DNA of 64,000 nt from Arthrobacter globiformis (GCF_030817195.1 NZ_JAUSYZ010000001.1:1488001-1552000); one strand, 5' to 3'; positions 32,994 to 42,745 are shown, counted from the stretch's first letter. A program made the numbers and translations. Notes: generated from the sequence alone by a model not told the origin.

Positions 32994-33776
32994 TTAGGAC
33001 TGGAGCGACTGCATCACGGAGAGGTGACCGGCGCGGTCGGCGATGAGGCACTTGGCCAGGTACAACGGCCGGTTCGCGTGCCGGACGTACTGCGTCAGCA
33101 CGAGGACCGGGTCCGAAGGGCGTAGGTCCAGCAGCTTGGCGCGGCTCGGGCCGACCTGGCTGAGGCTGATCTGGCACTCGCCCGGACCGAGTCCCCGGCC
33201 AGCCGCCTTGTTGAGGGCCGAGAGCAGGGTGGTGCCGCCGTCGTCCTTGACATCCAAGGGCGCGGCGGCGCCGCCGGCAAAACTGACAGGCTGGGCGGAA
33301 ATGTTCTCCTGCAGGTGCGCAATGGGCTCGCCGTCGCGGATCAGGACAGACTCCCAGAGCCAGACGTCGCTGCCGGGGTCGACGCCGACGCCGGGGGCGA
33401 CGAATTCGGAGGCCGGCTGTTTCTCGACCTGGATGCGCTTGATCTCGACCTGGTGGCCGGGGCCGCCGAGTACTTCCTCGAAGGGCCGGATGCGTTCGAT
33501 GCCGATGCGGGGGAGGGTGTCGGAAACGAACCGGCCGACGCCCCGGCGGGCCCGGATGAGGCCGTCCTCCTCGAGCAGCATCAGGGCCTCGCGGACCACG
33601 GTGCGGCTGACCTTCATGTCGGCGCCGAGTTCGGTCTCGGTGGGGAGCATGGAGCCGGGTTGCAGCAGGTTGTTGCGGATGGCTTCGGCGATCCGGGAGT
33701 ACACGGCAACCCGGAGCGGTGAGCCGGGGTGGGCCTCCACCGGCTGGGACAGGAACCGGACGGCTTCCTCGTGCAC
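32994..33776 (-). CDS. GntR family regulator with UTRA ligand domain
   Basis: 260 residues from GTG 33776, chosen because GAGG lies 7 bp upstream and the conserved sequence begins there. Winged helix: PLRVAVYSRIAEAIRNNLLQ, MLPTETELGADMKVSRTVVR. Then a UTRA (HutC-type) effector domain with DVWLWESVLIRDGEPIAHLQ and VLVLTQYVRHANRPLYLAKC. It converges with the subtilase gene. UTRA regulators sense sugars, amino acids or nucleoside-related ligands; its target is not shown by position. Pieces of a close paralogue are scattered at 28804-28877 and 31374-31466. Confidence 0.88.
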   Translation of the reverse strand: MHEEAVRFLSQPVEAHPGSPLRVAVYSRIAEAIRNNLLQPGSMLPTETELGADMKVSRTVVREALMLLEEDGLIRARRGVGRFVSDTLPRIGIERIRPFEEVLGGPGHQVEIKRIQVEKQPASEFVAPGVGVDPGSDVWLWESVLIRDGEPIAHLQENISAQPVSFAGGAAAPLDVKDDGGTTLLSALNKAAGRGLGPGECQISLSQVGPSRAKLLDLRPSDPVLVLTQYVRHANRPLYLAKCLIADRAGHLSVMQSLQS

Positions 33777-34300
33777 GTTATGCCTCGTTTGTGTGTTTTG
33801 TTCGGAGAGTCCCAGCGTAGCAAGTGGTACGTGCTTGTTGGACAAGGTGCGCGGTGCACCCGCATTGGATTCAGCTAGCAGACGGGGCACGACGCACCGC
33901 CGAGCAGTTAAGTAGACGTCGCTCTGATGTAGCATTTCCGAGTTCGGCCAAAGGCCAGTGGCCCCAACGGCCATCGGTTGATCAGCTCGAGGTCAGCTTG
34001 AGATGCGAAGAATTGACGACCTGCAGTCTGCGACCGTCGCTCACCATTCCAAGTGACGAGCGGGGACGAACGGCCATTCAGCTGTTTCGCGAGAAACGTC
34101 CCGACGAAATAACAGTTCCATCGCTGAGCAGGACATTTGTCACTCGTTCAGAAGTCTTGGTGCGGATCAAAGCTCGATGTCCTCGTGTCCCGTGTCGAAA
34201 GCGTCCACCACGTGGGCCCTTTCGCCGCAACGCCCGGCAGTCACTCGGCAAAGTACTGGGCCACGTCGTGCCTGAAGTCCCTAGACCAGCTCAAGAAACC
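33777..34300. other. No gene seen
   Basis: About 520 bases with no frame that looks coding on either strand. It holds the promoter side of the GntR gene (left). A weak plus-strand frame near 34040-34190 (RGRTAIQLFREKRPDEITVP) could be a remnant. Confidence 0.4.
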
Positions 34301-34329
34301 TTCATCCGAAAAGCACATCTTCGGATGAA
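34301..34329 (-). terminator. Hairpin TTCATCCGAA-N9-TTCGGATGAA
   Basis: Perfect 10-bp arms, 14 bp beyond the stop of the 216-residue gene (minus strand). A probable terminator, without a clear T run. Confidence 0.55.
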
Positions 34330-34342
34330 CAAGGGAATGCAA

Positions 34343-34993
34343 TTAGTCGGTACGCGCCCAGCTGGCGGCTATGAGTTTCTGCGACTCTGGGTCAAGATTT
34401 AGAGGGGCCAATTCATTCTGCCGCTCCCCATACAAGGGATGGAAGAAGCGATAACCAGTACTGCTTAGGTCCTTTAAAAACCAACTGGCGGGACGACGGC
34501 CAATGACCCACTCCTGCAAACGTGGATGGATCTTGGTCACCTCTGTACGTAGGAGGTGATCGTTATACTCATCGGTCAGATCACGCTGGTCCATGCGCAT
34601 ATAGAAACCGTGAATGCGAGTACGTAGCCACAAATCAATGATCAGCCCATCGGCTGTCGGCTGAAGCACGCACCGCTTTAACTTGGCATCGCGCAATCCT
34701 GGAACCCAACTGATCCCGGTCGTAATATTCCAAGTCTTGTCGAAGGTGGTAGAAGACGGCAGTTGTTTTCGCATGATGTGCCGGTCCAGGTCGGAGGTCA
34801 GCGAGTTCACCTTGGAAAACAGCTTGTGCATTGCCGTCAGATTTGCTTCTAGAATCGAATCACGTTGCCTCCGACGCTCTGCACCCCGTCCGATGAAGTA
34901 CGCGGCCGCAACAGAAATGACCGAGACGAAAGCTCCTATGGCTGGAGGCAAAATTACCTGCCAACCGCTCACAGGCATGTTCCAATCAAGCAT
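34343..34993 (-). CDS. Single-pass membrane protein of unknown function
   Basis: 216 residues, ATG with AAAAGGGG upstream. One membrane helix near the N-terminus (VILPPAIGAFVSVISVAAAYFIG, about 13-35), followed by an Arg-rich stop-transfer stretch (RGAERRRQRDS) and a soluble cytosolic domain of ~170 residues with no recognised motif (LQEWVIGRRPASWFLKDL, YRFFHPLYGERQ). It lies just downstream of the Wadjet operon on the same strand (94 bp), so an accessory role is possible but unproven. Its codon use is more A/T-rich than that of the jet genes, pointing to separate acquisition. Confidence 0.65.
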   Translation of the reverse strand: MLDWNMPVSGWQVILPPAIGAFVSVISVAAAYFIGRGAERRRQRDSILEANLTAMHKLFSKVNSLTSDLDRHIMRKQLPSSTTFDKTWNITTGISWVPGLRDAKLKRCVLQPTADGLIIDLWLRTRIHGFYMRMDQRDLTDEYNDHLLRTEVTKIHPRLQEWVIGRRPASWFLKDLSSTGYRFFHPLYGERQNELAPLNLDPESQKLIAASWARTD

Positions 34994-35087
34994 CAGTACC
35001 CCTTTTCACTGCCAGCAATCCTAACCGGCACAGTTAGCTGCGCCCGCCCTTAATGTCGGCTGCTGCCGAGCCGCGGTCTCGACCGGC

Positions 35088-36353
35088 TCAACTGGCGGGG
35101 GAGCCGAGCCGTTCGAGCGCCCAGTCCCAGTTGATTAGCTCCTGTTCGAGGCGGACCCCTGAACCGTAGGCGGCGTTGCCCAAAGATACGTAGAGTTCCG
35201 ACTCCTCCGGTGTGAGCCTTGTCAGGGCAGCCCTCGACGGTGACGGCTCCTGGCCCCACGCATCCCTGTGCGCGAGCAGGGTCTCTTCGTCCATCAGCAC
35301 GCTCTCCACCAAAGGGTGTACCGCGCGGAGCTGGTCAAGGATGTGGAAGCCATGCGTATCGATGTCGCCCCAATACAGGATTTTGCAGTTACGAAGCCAC
35401 GCCGCATCCCGCAGCGACGAGAAACCATACCCGGCGCCATACAGGGCAAGCGTTCCGGGACGCTCCGGCAGTGCAAGGAAATTGACCTGGTTCTCGGTCG
35501 CAATCACCTTGTGTACGGGCAGCTGCAGCGTGCTGAACGCCTCTGCGGTCACGGTGATGTCCCGGGCGCCGCCAAGGGCAGGAATCGCGGGGTCGAGGAT
35601 GCGGAACCGGACGAGCTCGGGCGGATGCAGGAACCCATGGCGACGGGCAAAGCGTGCCGCCGCAGTACGACCGACACCGTTTTCCAATGTTGCGTCGGCG
35701 CCAGTCACATCCGGTTCGACCTCTTCTACGGCACGTTCGGCGTCGACCTCCGTCCTGCCGCTATCTGGGCAGGGGGTGAGCGCAGCCAGCAGCTGATTTA
35801 TATCCTGCCGGTGACCCTCGATGAATTTCGTGTGGACCCCGGGCAGTCCGAGCTGCCTAACATAGATGCCCGGCTCGGGATTATCTCTAAGCCACAGCGC
35901 TACCCGCGCCGCGGCCAGGACGTCGGGTCCCAGCGCCAAAACTCTCAGCGGCCGCCGCGCCGCCCAAGCGTGCAGCAGCGGATCCAGCCCACGAAGACTC
36001 GCTGCCAGCTCCCGGAACCGCGTCGCCTCCCGGGTTTTGCCGACAAACCCGATCTCGTCCTTCACGGTCGCGAACACTGCAGCCGCCGGAATCCGGTTGG
36101 AGCCGATGGTGTTGCGTCCCACCTCTGTCGTTTCCAAGTTGAATTGACCGGCCGCAGCAAAGAGCTCAGCGGCCCAACTGCGGGCAGCACCGTAATCACT
36201 CAACAGTTCGCCCGCCGTCGGACGCTTCAATGTACGACGGCGCGGATACGCGCCGGACGGTTCCAGGAGCTCCCGCAGCAAAGCACCGCTGTTCCAAGCC
36301 TTCAGCGACTGGGCGCGCAGCCCCGAAACTGTGGTCCAGGAATCAACCGGCAC
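35088..36353 (-). CDS. jetD: Wadjet JetD (DUF3322/DUF2220, Toprim-type nuclease)
   Basis: 421 residues, GTG start inside the end of jetC (11-bp overlap). The N-terminal DUF3322 part (RRRTLKRPTAGELLSDYGAARSW) binds the JetABC complex and DNA. The C-terminal DUF2220 Toprim-like part has KVIATENQVNFLALPE (catalytic Glu) and ILYWGDIDTHGFHILDQL (the D-x-D motif), the residues used by Wadjet to cleave circular plasmid DNA. It is the last gene of jetABCD. Its final codons (EQELINWDWALERL) are duplicated in a scar at 31497. Confidence 0.93.
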   Translation of the reverse strand: MPVDSWTTVSGLRAQSLKAWNSGALLRELLEPSGAYPRRRTLKRPTAGELLSDYGAARSWAAELFAAAGQFNLETTEVGRNTIGSNRIPAAAVFATVKDEIGFVGKTREATRFRELAASLRGLDPLLHAWAARRPLRVLALGPDVLAAARVALWLRDNPEPGIYVRQLGLPGVHTKFIEGHRQDINQLLAALTPCPDSGRTEVDAERAVEEVEPDVTGADATLENGVGRTAAARFARRHGFLHPPELVRFRILDPAIPALGGARDITVTAEAFSTLQLPVHKVIATENQVNFLALPERPGTLALYGAGYGFSSLRDAAWLRNCKILYWGDIDTHGFHILDQLRAVHPLVESVLMDEETLLAHRDAWGQEPSPSRAALTRLTPEESELYVSLGNAAYGSGVRLEQELINWDWALERLGSPAS

Positions 36354-39300
36354 GCCGGTCCCGTTCGTCCCGGTATTCCTGGATGGTCATGTTGCGCAGC
36401 TGCGAGTCGTCGCCGTTGGTGTTCGCCACGAATCCCACGTGCGAGACGAAGGGTTCGATCACATGAATTTTCTGCAGTGGCGTGACGATCAGCAGCTGAA
36501 GTCTCATCCGCTGGAACAGCTGCAACCCGTACCGTGCGGACTCGTCGGAACCTCGGCCGAATGCCTCGTCGATCACCACGAACCGGAAGCTTCGGCCGGA
36601 CTTCTTCCCGGCTTCCGCGCTCGCTGAACCAGCCCCGGACCCCAGCCCGAACTGGAACGAAAGTGCCGCCGCGAGGATCGTGTACGCAAGCTTCTCCTTC
36701 TGGCCGCCCGACTTGCCGCCCGAATCCGTGAAGTGCTCGAACTCCTCGCCGGTCTCGGTCCACTTTTCCGACGCCGAGAACGTGAACCAGTTCCGCACAT
36801 CCGTGACCTTGTCCGTCCACCGTTCATCCAGCGTGGTCAGTCCCTCGCGTCCCCGGAAGCGCTCGATCAGGCGCTCCACCTGCAGGTACTTCTGCTCCGA
36901 GTACTGGTCCTCGTCGCCGATGGTCCCCTCCGAGCATGCCCGCAGATCCACGCCGAACTCGCGCACGTCCTGGTCCGACGTATTCTGGTGCTCCAGCTGG
37001 ATGTGCCGGCCCGGGTTGTACTCAATCCCGGCCAACGACTGGTTGATCTCGCCGATCCGGTTCACAATGTCCTGCCGCCGGCCGTCCAGGAACGCGTTGA
37101 ACGCCACCACCTCGTGGATGGTGTTCTGGTTGAGGGATTCCTTGAAGTGCGCCTCGAACCGCGGAAGGTCGTTGCTGACCAGCTGCTCCAGCAGCCGGTT
37201 ATAGTCCGGCACGGCCTCAAGGGCGGCATCGATGTCCGTGGTCTCGTTCGGGTACTTGTTGCGGAAATCCGCCATCAGCCGGACGGTGCCTTCCGCCGCC
37301 CGGGCGATCCGCTTGGACAGCGCGTCGATGGTGTCCGTCAGCCCGGCGCGGACGGTGCTCTCCGCCGTGCCGGTGTTCTTGTACGTCAGCGTTTTGTCCC
37401 CAAGCGCCGCTTTGGTGAGATGTTCGACGGCGGCCAGCACCCCGCCGTCGTTCGTCAGCGGGGTTTCCGCGAGAATGCCGCGGCATTCCTCAATCGCTTC
37501 CGCGATGTCCCTCGCGTCCTTCTCGTTCGCGCCGAGACGCTCGCGCAGCTTGCCGGCGCGTTCTTCCAGCCGCTCCAGCTCGGCGGCCACTGCGGACTCC
37601 TTGGCCGTCAGCTGCTTCAGCACGTCGCTGGCGGTCTCCAGCTCGAGCTTCTCCGCCTTCAGTTCCTCGATCCGCCGGGCGGTGAGCTGCCAGCTGATCT
37701 CGCCGAAGTCCGCCACCGAGCGCACGGCGCCGAGCTGCTGGTTCTGCGTTCGCAGGGCATCCAGGGCCGCGTCGACCTTCTTCAGCTGCGCCTGCGTGAC
37801 CCCGAGCTGGCCCCTGACCTCGTCCTGCTCGACGAGGAAGCGGCTGATCTTGTCGTGGTTGTCCCAGCCGAGCACAAAGTTGCGCCGGTCCGTGAGTTCC
37901 CGCCGGTCGTCCTTTTCGTGCCTGCCGCGGCCGCCCTTGAGCTGCCCGTTGACCGTCAGCGCCTTGGGATAGCGGCGGAAGTCCTCGAGGGTGTCGCAGC
38001 AGACATGGTCGAACCGGGTGGCGAGCTCATCCAGCAGGAAGTTGCGGAACGGGGTGCCCGGCTTGATGGCGATCTTCGCGGCCAGCGTTCCCGGCTCGGC
38101 GGCCCGGGCCGCCGGAGATTCGCCGATCCGCAGGTAGACCAGCCGGCCTCGCAGGTTGTTGGCATCCACCCAGCTGCTCACGGCCGCATAGTGTTCGGCC
38201 GGCACCAGCAGGGACAGCGCGAAGCCGTGCAGCGTGCGCTCGGCCGCGCCCTCCCAGGCGCCCTCGCCGTCACGGACGCGGAGCAGTTCGCCGGCGTACG
38301 GCAGCGCCGCTTCCGGGATGCCCGTTCCGTCGCACAGCCGACGGCGGAGTTCCAGCTGGGGGAGCGGCAGCAGGTTGGGGCGGGACTGCAGGCTGCGCAG
38401 TTCCGCGCCGAGTTCGGCCAACCGTGCGTTGAGCTCGGTGCGGGTGATGGTGAGCTTTGTCCGGTCGTCCTGCAGCTCACCGGACTGTTCGCCGAGCTGT
38501 TTCTCCACATCGCCGAGCCGGGCACGGTTGGCGTCGAAGAGCACCCGGTCCTCGGGCGGCCGCAGTCCCAGGTCTTTCGCGGCCGCGCCGTAGGTGTCGA
38601 AGCGCTGCCGCTGGGTCATCGATTCCACGGAGAGCCGCGCAATGTCGGCGTCGATGGCTGCCAGCCGGCCGCCGCCGTTGGTGCGGATGTCCTCCTGGAC
38701 GGCCTGCAGCTCGTGCTTCTTGCCGGTGATCTCATTGCGCAGCTTGGTGCTGTCCTCCTGCAGCCGCTCGCCGGTGCGTTCCAGCTCCGCCTGGTGCTCC
38801 AGGCTGAGCTGCAGCTTCCGGTCCGTGAACCAGGGATGAAGCTGATCCCGTTGCTGGCGCGCCAGCTCATCCTCGTGGCTCAGCTCGGCGTGCTGGGCGG
38901 CGCCCTCCCTGATCGGCGTCAGTAGGGCGATCTGGTCCTTGGCCCGCAGCACGGCGTCGTGGGCCTTCTTCAGGTCGTCGAAGTGGTGGATGAGGTTGCC
39001 GATGCGCTCGGCAACGTTGTCCTCCTCCAGCATGTTGGTCCGGACGAACGAGGTGATGTTCTCCACCTGCTTCATGGACACCGTGCGGTGGAACAGCTCC
39101 ATGGCCTGGTTGCCGCTGATGCCGAACTGGCGCTTGAAGGCCGCGGCGTAGGGGTCGAAGGTGTCGTGCACGGAGGCGCCGGCGGCACGGAGCTTCTTCT
39201 TCAGCTTGGCCGGGTCCTGGCCGAAGTTGGAGAAGTCGGCCGCAATCGACTGGTCCGCCTCGGCAAGCGAGTAAAAGCGGCTGGGCGTGCCTGCCTCCTG

Positions 39301-39747
39301 GGTGGCCCAGAGCGTGATGGCCAGGGTGACCGACTTGCCCAGTACGGCATTCCGGAAGACTCCAAGCACCACGGTCAGGGAGCCGGTGCTCCGCAGCGCC
39401 ACGGGCTTGGAGTACTCGCCGCCGATGCTCCGCGTGCTCTTGTGGAAGCCGCGGACATACGACATCAGCGAGCGTTCCTTCTTCTGCGCGCCCGCCGCCT
39501 TGTTGTACTCGATCCGGTTGGCCGGCAGCAGCAGCGTGGTGATGGCGTCCACCACTGTCGACTTCCCCGATCCGATGTCGCCGGTCAGCAGACTGTTGGC
39601 ACCGTCCAGCCGGAACGTCCGCACGCCCTGGTGGAACGTGCCCCAGTTGAGCAGCTCCAGACGGTGCAGCCGGAAGCCCGGGGGAGTGCCGCCGTCGTCC
39701 GTCTTTTCTTCCAGGCTGAACAGGGTGTCCTGCAGTTCAGTGCTCAC
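36343..39747 (-). CDS. jetC: Wadjet JetC (SMC-like ATPase)
   Basis: 1134 residues. N-terminal ABC-type head with Walker A SLLTGDIGSGKSTVVDAIT (about 51-70). Two long coiled-coil stretches (about 280-400 and 640-790) surround a hinge-like region. The C-terminal head has the signature region SGGQKEKLAYTILAAAL and Walker B FRFVVIDEAFGRGSDESA. JetC dimerises and extrudes DNA loops with JetA and JetB, letting JetD cut small circular DNA. The GTG start overlaps the jetB stop by 4 bp and the end overlaps jetD by 11 bp: tight coupling. Confidence 0.94.
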   Translation of the reverse strand: MSTELQDTLFSLEEKTDDGGTPPGFRLHRLELLNWGTFHQGVRTFRLDGANSLLTGDIGSGKSTVVDAITTLLLPANRIEYNKAAGAQKKERSLMSYVRGFHKSTRSIGGEYSKPVALRSTGSLTVVLGVFRNAVLGKSVTLAITLWATQEAGTPSRFYSLAEADQSIAADFSNFGQDPAKLKKKLRAAGASVHDTFDPYAAAFKRQFGISGNQAMELFHRTVSMKQVENITSFVRTNMLEEDNVAERIGNLIHHFDDLKKAHDAVLRAKDQIALLTPIREGAAQHAELSHEDELARQQRDQLHPWFTDRKLQLSLEHQAELERTGERLQEDSTKLRNEITGKKHELQAVQEDIRTNGGGRLAAIDADIARLSVESMTQRQRFDTYGAAAKDLGLRPPEDRVLFDANRARLGDVEKQLGEQSGELQDDRTKLTITRTELNARLAELGAELRSLQSRPNLLPLPQLELRRRLCDGTGIPEAALPYAGELLRVRDGEGAWEGAAERTLHGFALSLLVPAEHYAAVSSWVDANNLRGRLVYLRIGESPAARAAEPGTLAAKIAIKPGTPFRNFLLDELATRFDHVCCDTLEDFRRYPKALTVNGQLKGGRGRHEKDDRRELTDRRNFVLGWDNHDKISRFLVEQDEVRGQLGVTQAQLKKVDAALDALRTQNQQLGAVRSVADFGEISWQLTARRIEELKAEKLELETASDVLKQLTAKESAVAAELERLEERAGKLRERLGANEKDARDIAEAIEECRGILAETPLTNDGGVLAAVEHLTKAALGDKTLTYKNTGTAESTVRAGLTDTIDALSKRIARAAEGTVRLMADFRNKYPNETTDIDAALEAVPDYNRLLEQLVSNDLPRFEAHFKESLNQNTIHEVVAFNAFLDGRRQDIVNRIGEINQSLAGIEYNPGRHIQLEHQNTSDQDVREFGVDLRACSEGTIGDEDQYSEQKYLQVERLIERFRGREGLTTLDERWTDKVTDVRNWFTFSASEKWTETGEEFEHFTDSGGKSGGQKEKLAYTILAAALSFQFGLGSGAGSASAEAGKKSGRSFRFVVIDEAFGRGSDESARYGLQLFQRMRLQLLIVTPLQKIHVIEPFVSHVGFVANTNGDDSQLRNMTIQEYRDERDRRAG

Positions 39748-40388
39748 TTGCTATCCTCCTCAGAGGCGCCTGCGCCCAGCGGTCCGGCGAGCGTCGCACG
39801 GTAGTCCGCCAGCCGCGAGTCGAACTCCTCCAGCCATTGGGCGTCCACGAATGCTTTGAGAATGCGGGCCACCTCGTACGTGTCCGCCTGACCCTTGAGC
39901 TTCCGAAGAAAACCGAGCTCTACGACTTTCTTGATGTCGGCCCGGAGCCGGTCCAGAGTCCGGGCCTCGTTGCTGGATTCCGGCCGGAACAGCGCAACCA
40001 TGTCCACGATCTCCTGCTCAGTCATGATGAGCCTGACCTCGCTGCTGTTGATATCGAACTCCATTATGCGGCGGCGGAGGAGCACCAGCAGGAGGCTGAC
40101 GTTGAAGGTGAGGGTGCGGCGCGCGATGAGCCGGGGAAGCGTACTGTCGGGATTCTCTCGCGACTTCAGGAATGCGTAGCCCTCGGACTCGTCCAGGATC
40201 AGGTCCAGCCCCAGCACGGACACGTAGTCGCGGACCTGGGAGGTCAGGCCCAGCAGCGACTGCCAGAGCTTCTCGTCCCCTTCGGCGTACAGCACGCCTT
40301 TGAAGAGCCGGGTGACGACGCTGGGAAGTTCCTCGGGCGTCCGGGTTTCCGTTTCCGCGGTGCTTGCGGAATCTGCTGCCGGGTTCAT
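39744..40388 (-). CDS. jetB: Wadjet JetB (DUF4194, MukE-like)
   Basis: 214 residues. DUF4194 features: SVVTRLFKGVLYAEGDEKLW, YAFLKSRE, LIARRTLTFNVSLLLVLLRR and a winged-helix end with VELGFLRKLKGQADTYEVAR. It is the MukE/kite-like subunit of the JetABC condensin, bridging JetA and JetC. ATGA overlap with jetA upstream and GTGA overlap with jetC downstream. Confidence 0.93.
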   Translation of the reverse strand: MNPAADSASTAETETRTPEELPSVVTRLFKGVLYAEGDEKLWQSLLGLTSQVRDYVSVLGLDLILDESEGYAFLKSRENPDSTLPRLIARRTLTFNVSLLLVLLRRRIMEFDINSSEVRLIMTEQEIVDMVALFRPESSNEARTLDRLRADIKKVVELGFLRKLKGQADTYEVARILKAFVDAQWLEEFDSRLADYRATLAGPLGAGASEEDSK

Positions 40389-41854
40389 GCGGGCCTTCCG
40401 AAGATGATCTGTTCGAGGGTGGCTTCGCGGATGCTGCCGTCCTCCAGCTGCCAGGAAATCTGCTGCTCGGCCTCCGGGTTGATACTGGCCCAGTCCGACT
40501 CCGTGGCCAGCTGGTAGTAAGCCACGATCTCCGCGAGCCCCTGTTCGATGGGGTGGGCCGCGGTGATCTCCGCGAGGGTGGCCTGTTCCGCCTCGGCCAG
40601 CACGGCATCGATATTCGACTTCAGGCGCTCCTTGTCCACGTGGAACTGGCTGAACAGGGCGCCGGCGTCCACGTCCGCGTCATCGGCGGTTTCGACGACG
40701 TCGTCCACCATGACCCGCCGGCTCGGCTCGTAGAGCGGGCGTTCGAACGGCAGGATGATGTCCACTGACGGCGCGGCGATCGTCATAAAGTCCCCTGGCG
40801 GCGGCTGCTCCCGGGCGGCAAGGGCACCGGACTCGACGCTCCGGATGAGCTGCATGATGCGCTTGTTCTCCAGGAACACCTTGTCATCGAGCAGCCGGCG
40901 CATCTGCTGGGACAGCTGGCGGACGGTGCCCTGGGTCTGTTCGACAGCGGGCAGCCAGTCCTGGTGCAGGTTGGTGACGGCGTGCAGGTTATCCATCTTG
41001 GCAAGGGCTTCGATCTGTGTGGCCCGCTGGAGGAGCTCCTGCAGTTTTCTCCGGGACTCCGGCGACATGAGGTAGTCCCAGCAACCCTGGAAGGTCCGGC
41101 CCTGCAGGGAGCTGCTGATGTCCTGCTGGTTGGCGAAGATCGACTCCAGTAGCTCGCCTTGGGTGCCGTCCCAGGTGGCGATCTGCTCGCGGACCTGGCG
41201 GTCCAGCTTCCGGAAGTTCTGCTCGACCTCGCGGAAGTCCGAGAGGAGGTCCTTGGCCAGGGCGGTTAGCTGTTGGAAATGGTCGAGTGCCTCCGGGGCC
41301 GTCATGACCCGGATGTTCCCATCGCGGATGCGCTGCATCTCGGCGTCGATGGCGTCTCGCTGGTTTTGGAGTTCTTTGAGGCGTACATCAGGGTCCGTCT
41401 CGGACTGCTGGACCAGCCGCTCGAGGACGGCGAAGATGCTGGTGAGCCGCGACTGGGTGGCCACGAAGTCGCGGCCGCGCAGGCTTTCCACCCAGCGGAC
41501 CACATCCTCCGCGGCGGCGGTGAGATCGTAGCGCGGCTCGTCCTGGCCCTGGATGTAGTACTTCCGCAGCCAGGCCCTTTCGGGGGCGGCCCAGTCGTCG
41601 AGGTATTCCGACGCCTGGCGCGGGAACTTGTCCTCGCCGTAGGCATCGCGGAGGCCGAAAAGAACGTCGTCCAGGCTGTCGATGAGCTGCTGCCTGCCGA
41701 GGTTCCGCTGGTTCGGCCCGGTGAAGGCCGCCATGAAAAACGAGATGGCGAGCGGGGCGTTCTGGGCACGCAGCAACGACCAGCCTGCATGGTTCTCACG
41801 CAGGGCGTTGATTGCGTAGTAGTCCATCGCGTCCCGTGGTGTTTGATGCGTCAC
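40385..41854 (-). CDS. jetA: Wadjet JetA (DUF3375, MukF/kleisin-like)
   Basis: 489 residues from GTG 41854; the ATG at 41827 (MDYYAINALRENHAGW) matches the usual DUF3375 start and may be the true one. Conserved YYIQGQDEPRYDLTAAAEDVVRW near residue 110, helical middle and coiled coil (KLDRQVREQIATWDGTQGEL). The C-terminal winged helix reads EITAAHPIEQGLAEIVAYYQ. First gene of the operon; the kleisin-like subunit of the plasmid-sensing complex. Confidence 0.93.
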   Translation of the reverse strand: MTHQTPRDAMDYYAINALRENHAGWSLLRAQNAPLAISFFMAAFTGPNQRNLGRQQLIDSLDDVLFGLRDAYGEDKFPRQASEYLDDWAAPERAWLRKYYIQGQDEPRYDLTAAAEDVVRWVESLRGRDFVATQSRLTSIFAVLERLVQQSETDPDVRLKELQNQRDAIDAEMQRIRDGNIRVMTAPEALDHFQQLTALAKDLLSDFREVEQNFRKLDRQVREQIATWDGTQGELLESIFANQQDISSSLQGRTFQGCWDYLMSPESRRKLQELLQRATQIEALAKMDNLHAVTNLHQDWLPAVEQTQGTVRQLSQQMRRLLDDKVFLENKRIMQLIRSVESGALAAREQPPPGDFMTIAAPSVDIILPFERPLYEPSRRVMVDDVVETADDADVDAGALFSQFHVDKERLKSNIDAVLAEAEQATLAEITAAHPIEQGLAEIVAYYQLATESDWASINPEAEQQISWQLEDGSIREATLEQIIFGRPA

Positions 41855-41904
41855 GTCCTGTGTTCACTCTAAAGGGCACCGCGGACATCCGCGTTGCGGT
41901 TTGC

Positions 41905-42483
41905 CTACGGGAGGGGCTGGCGCTCGCCGACTGCAACCGCGCCGTCGAGCGTGACGTACGACCGCCGTCGTCCTTCCAGCCTTTCCTGCTGCGCGGGCGA
42001 CGGAATCTGCGCCCCTTTCGCGCGGTTGCATCTGCTGCACGCCGCGACGAAGTTCTGCAGGCTGGTGGATCCGCCCTTGGACCACGGATAGAAGTGGTCG
42101 CCATGCTCTGCCGGACGTGAACACCGACGGCGGAAGCCGGCCTCCATCTCGCACTGGCCGCCGGCCCGGGCCATCCCTTCGCGGCGCTGCTGGCGCGTGA
42201 AGCGGCGAACGGGATCGCGGCGGCGCACGTCGCGGGAGCGGATGATGAGCACTGTGATGATCAGGGCAACAATGACGAGCCCCGGGGCTGTGATCGCCGC
42301 CAGGACGCCGTCGAACATCTCGCGCATGATGCTGGCGACCGAGGAGCCGGTCTTGCCGAGCGTTACGTGGGTTGTGTTCGGCTGGAAGGAAAGGATGACC
42401 GCGGCGATGAGCCAAACAATGGCCGCGAGGTATGCCATCCGAAGGGCCACCCGTGTCCAGTAGATGCGCTTCAGTTCCAACAT
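41905..42483 (-). CDS. Membrane-anchored HNH endonuclease
   Basis: 192 residues from ATG 42483 (GGGGAGAG at 5 bp). Two hydrophobic helices (YLAAIVWLIAAVILSF and LVIVALIITVLIIRS) are followed by a cytosolic Arg-rich linker and an HNH domain: C in GGQCEMEAGFRRRC, the HNH His in HGDHFYPWSKGG, Asn in SLQNFVAAC, and the zinc pair CSRCNRAKG. It lies 50 bp upstream of jetA on the same strand, so it may be transcribed with Wadjet. HNH proteins nick or cut DNA; a role at the membrane (incoming DNA) is inference. Its C-terminal half is duplicated at 44865-45085. Confidence 0.85.
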   Translation of the reverse strand: MLELKRIYWTRVALRMAYLAAIVWLIAAVILSFQPNTTHVTLGKTGSSVASIMREMFDGVLAAITAPGLVIVALIITVLIIRSRDVRRRDPVRRFTRQQRREGMARAGGQCEMEAGFRRRCSRPAEHGDHFYPWSKGGSTSLQNFVAACSRCNRAKGAQIPSPAQQERLEGRRRSYVTLDGAVAVGERQPLP

Positions 42484-42570
42484 TCGGTCTCTCCCCAACA
42501 AGACTCCGGCAAAGTGATTCAGGCGATGTCCTGTTCACTGAGGGAGATCGTACTTTGGTTTCTGTGGGCT

Positions 42571-42595
42571 CGGTTTCGACAAGCTCAACCAGCGG
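42571..42595. repeat. Dispersed repeat, TTCGACAGGCTCAACCA type (copy 3)
   Basis: CGGTTTCGACAAGCTCAACC followed by AGCGG; one base differs from the core. Confidence 0.65.
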
Positions 42596-42745
42596 AGTAA
42601 TTTCAACAGGCCCGCGCTGGCAGGCCCAGTTAGTTATCTGGGCGATGGTAGCGACAGAATGTTCTGGAGCGGATCTGCCCCTGGGTTGGCTTCGTCAAAA
42701 CCGGCTATCCGCCTTTTCATGACGTGCCGAATTAAGGAATTCCCG

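Noticed and set aside
36733..38925. Long open frame antisense to jetC
   Set aside because: It has no recognisable domain and lies wholly inside a well-supported SMC-like gene; such frames are common in high-GC DNA.
36343..41854. Housekeeping MukBEF or SMC-ScpAB condensin
   Set aside because: The families (DUF3375, DUF4194, SMC-like, DUF3322/DUF2220) and the fourth Toprim-type gene define Wadjet.
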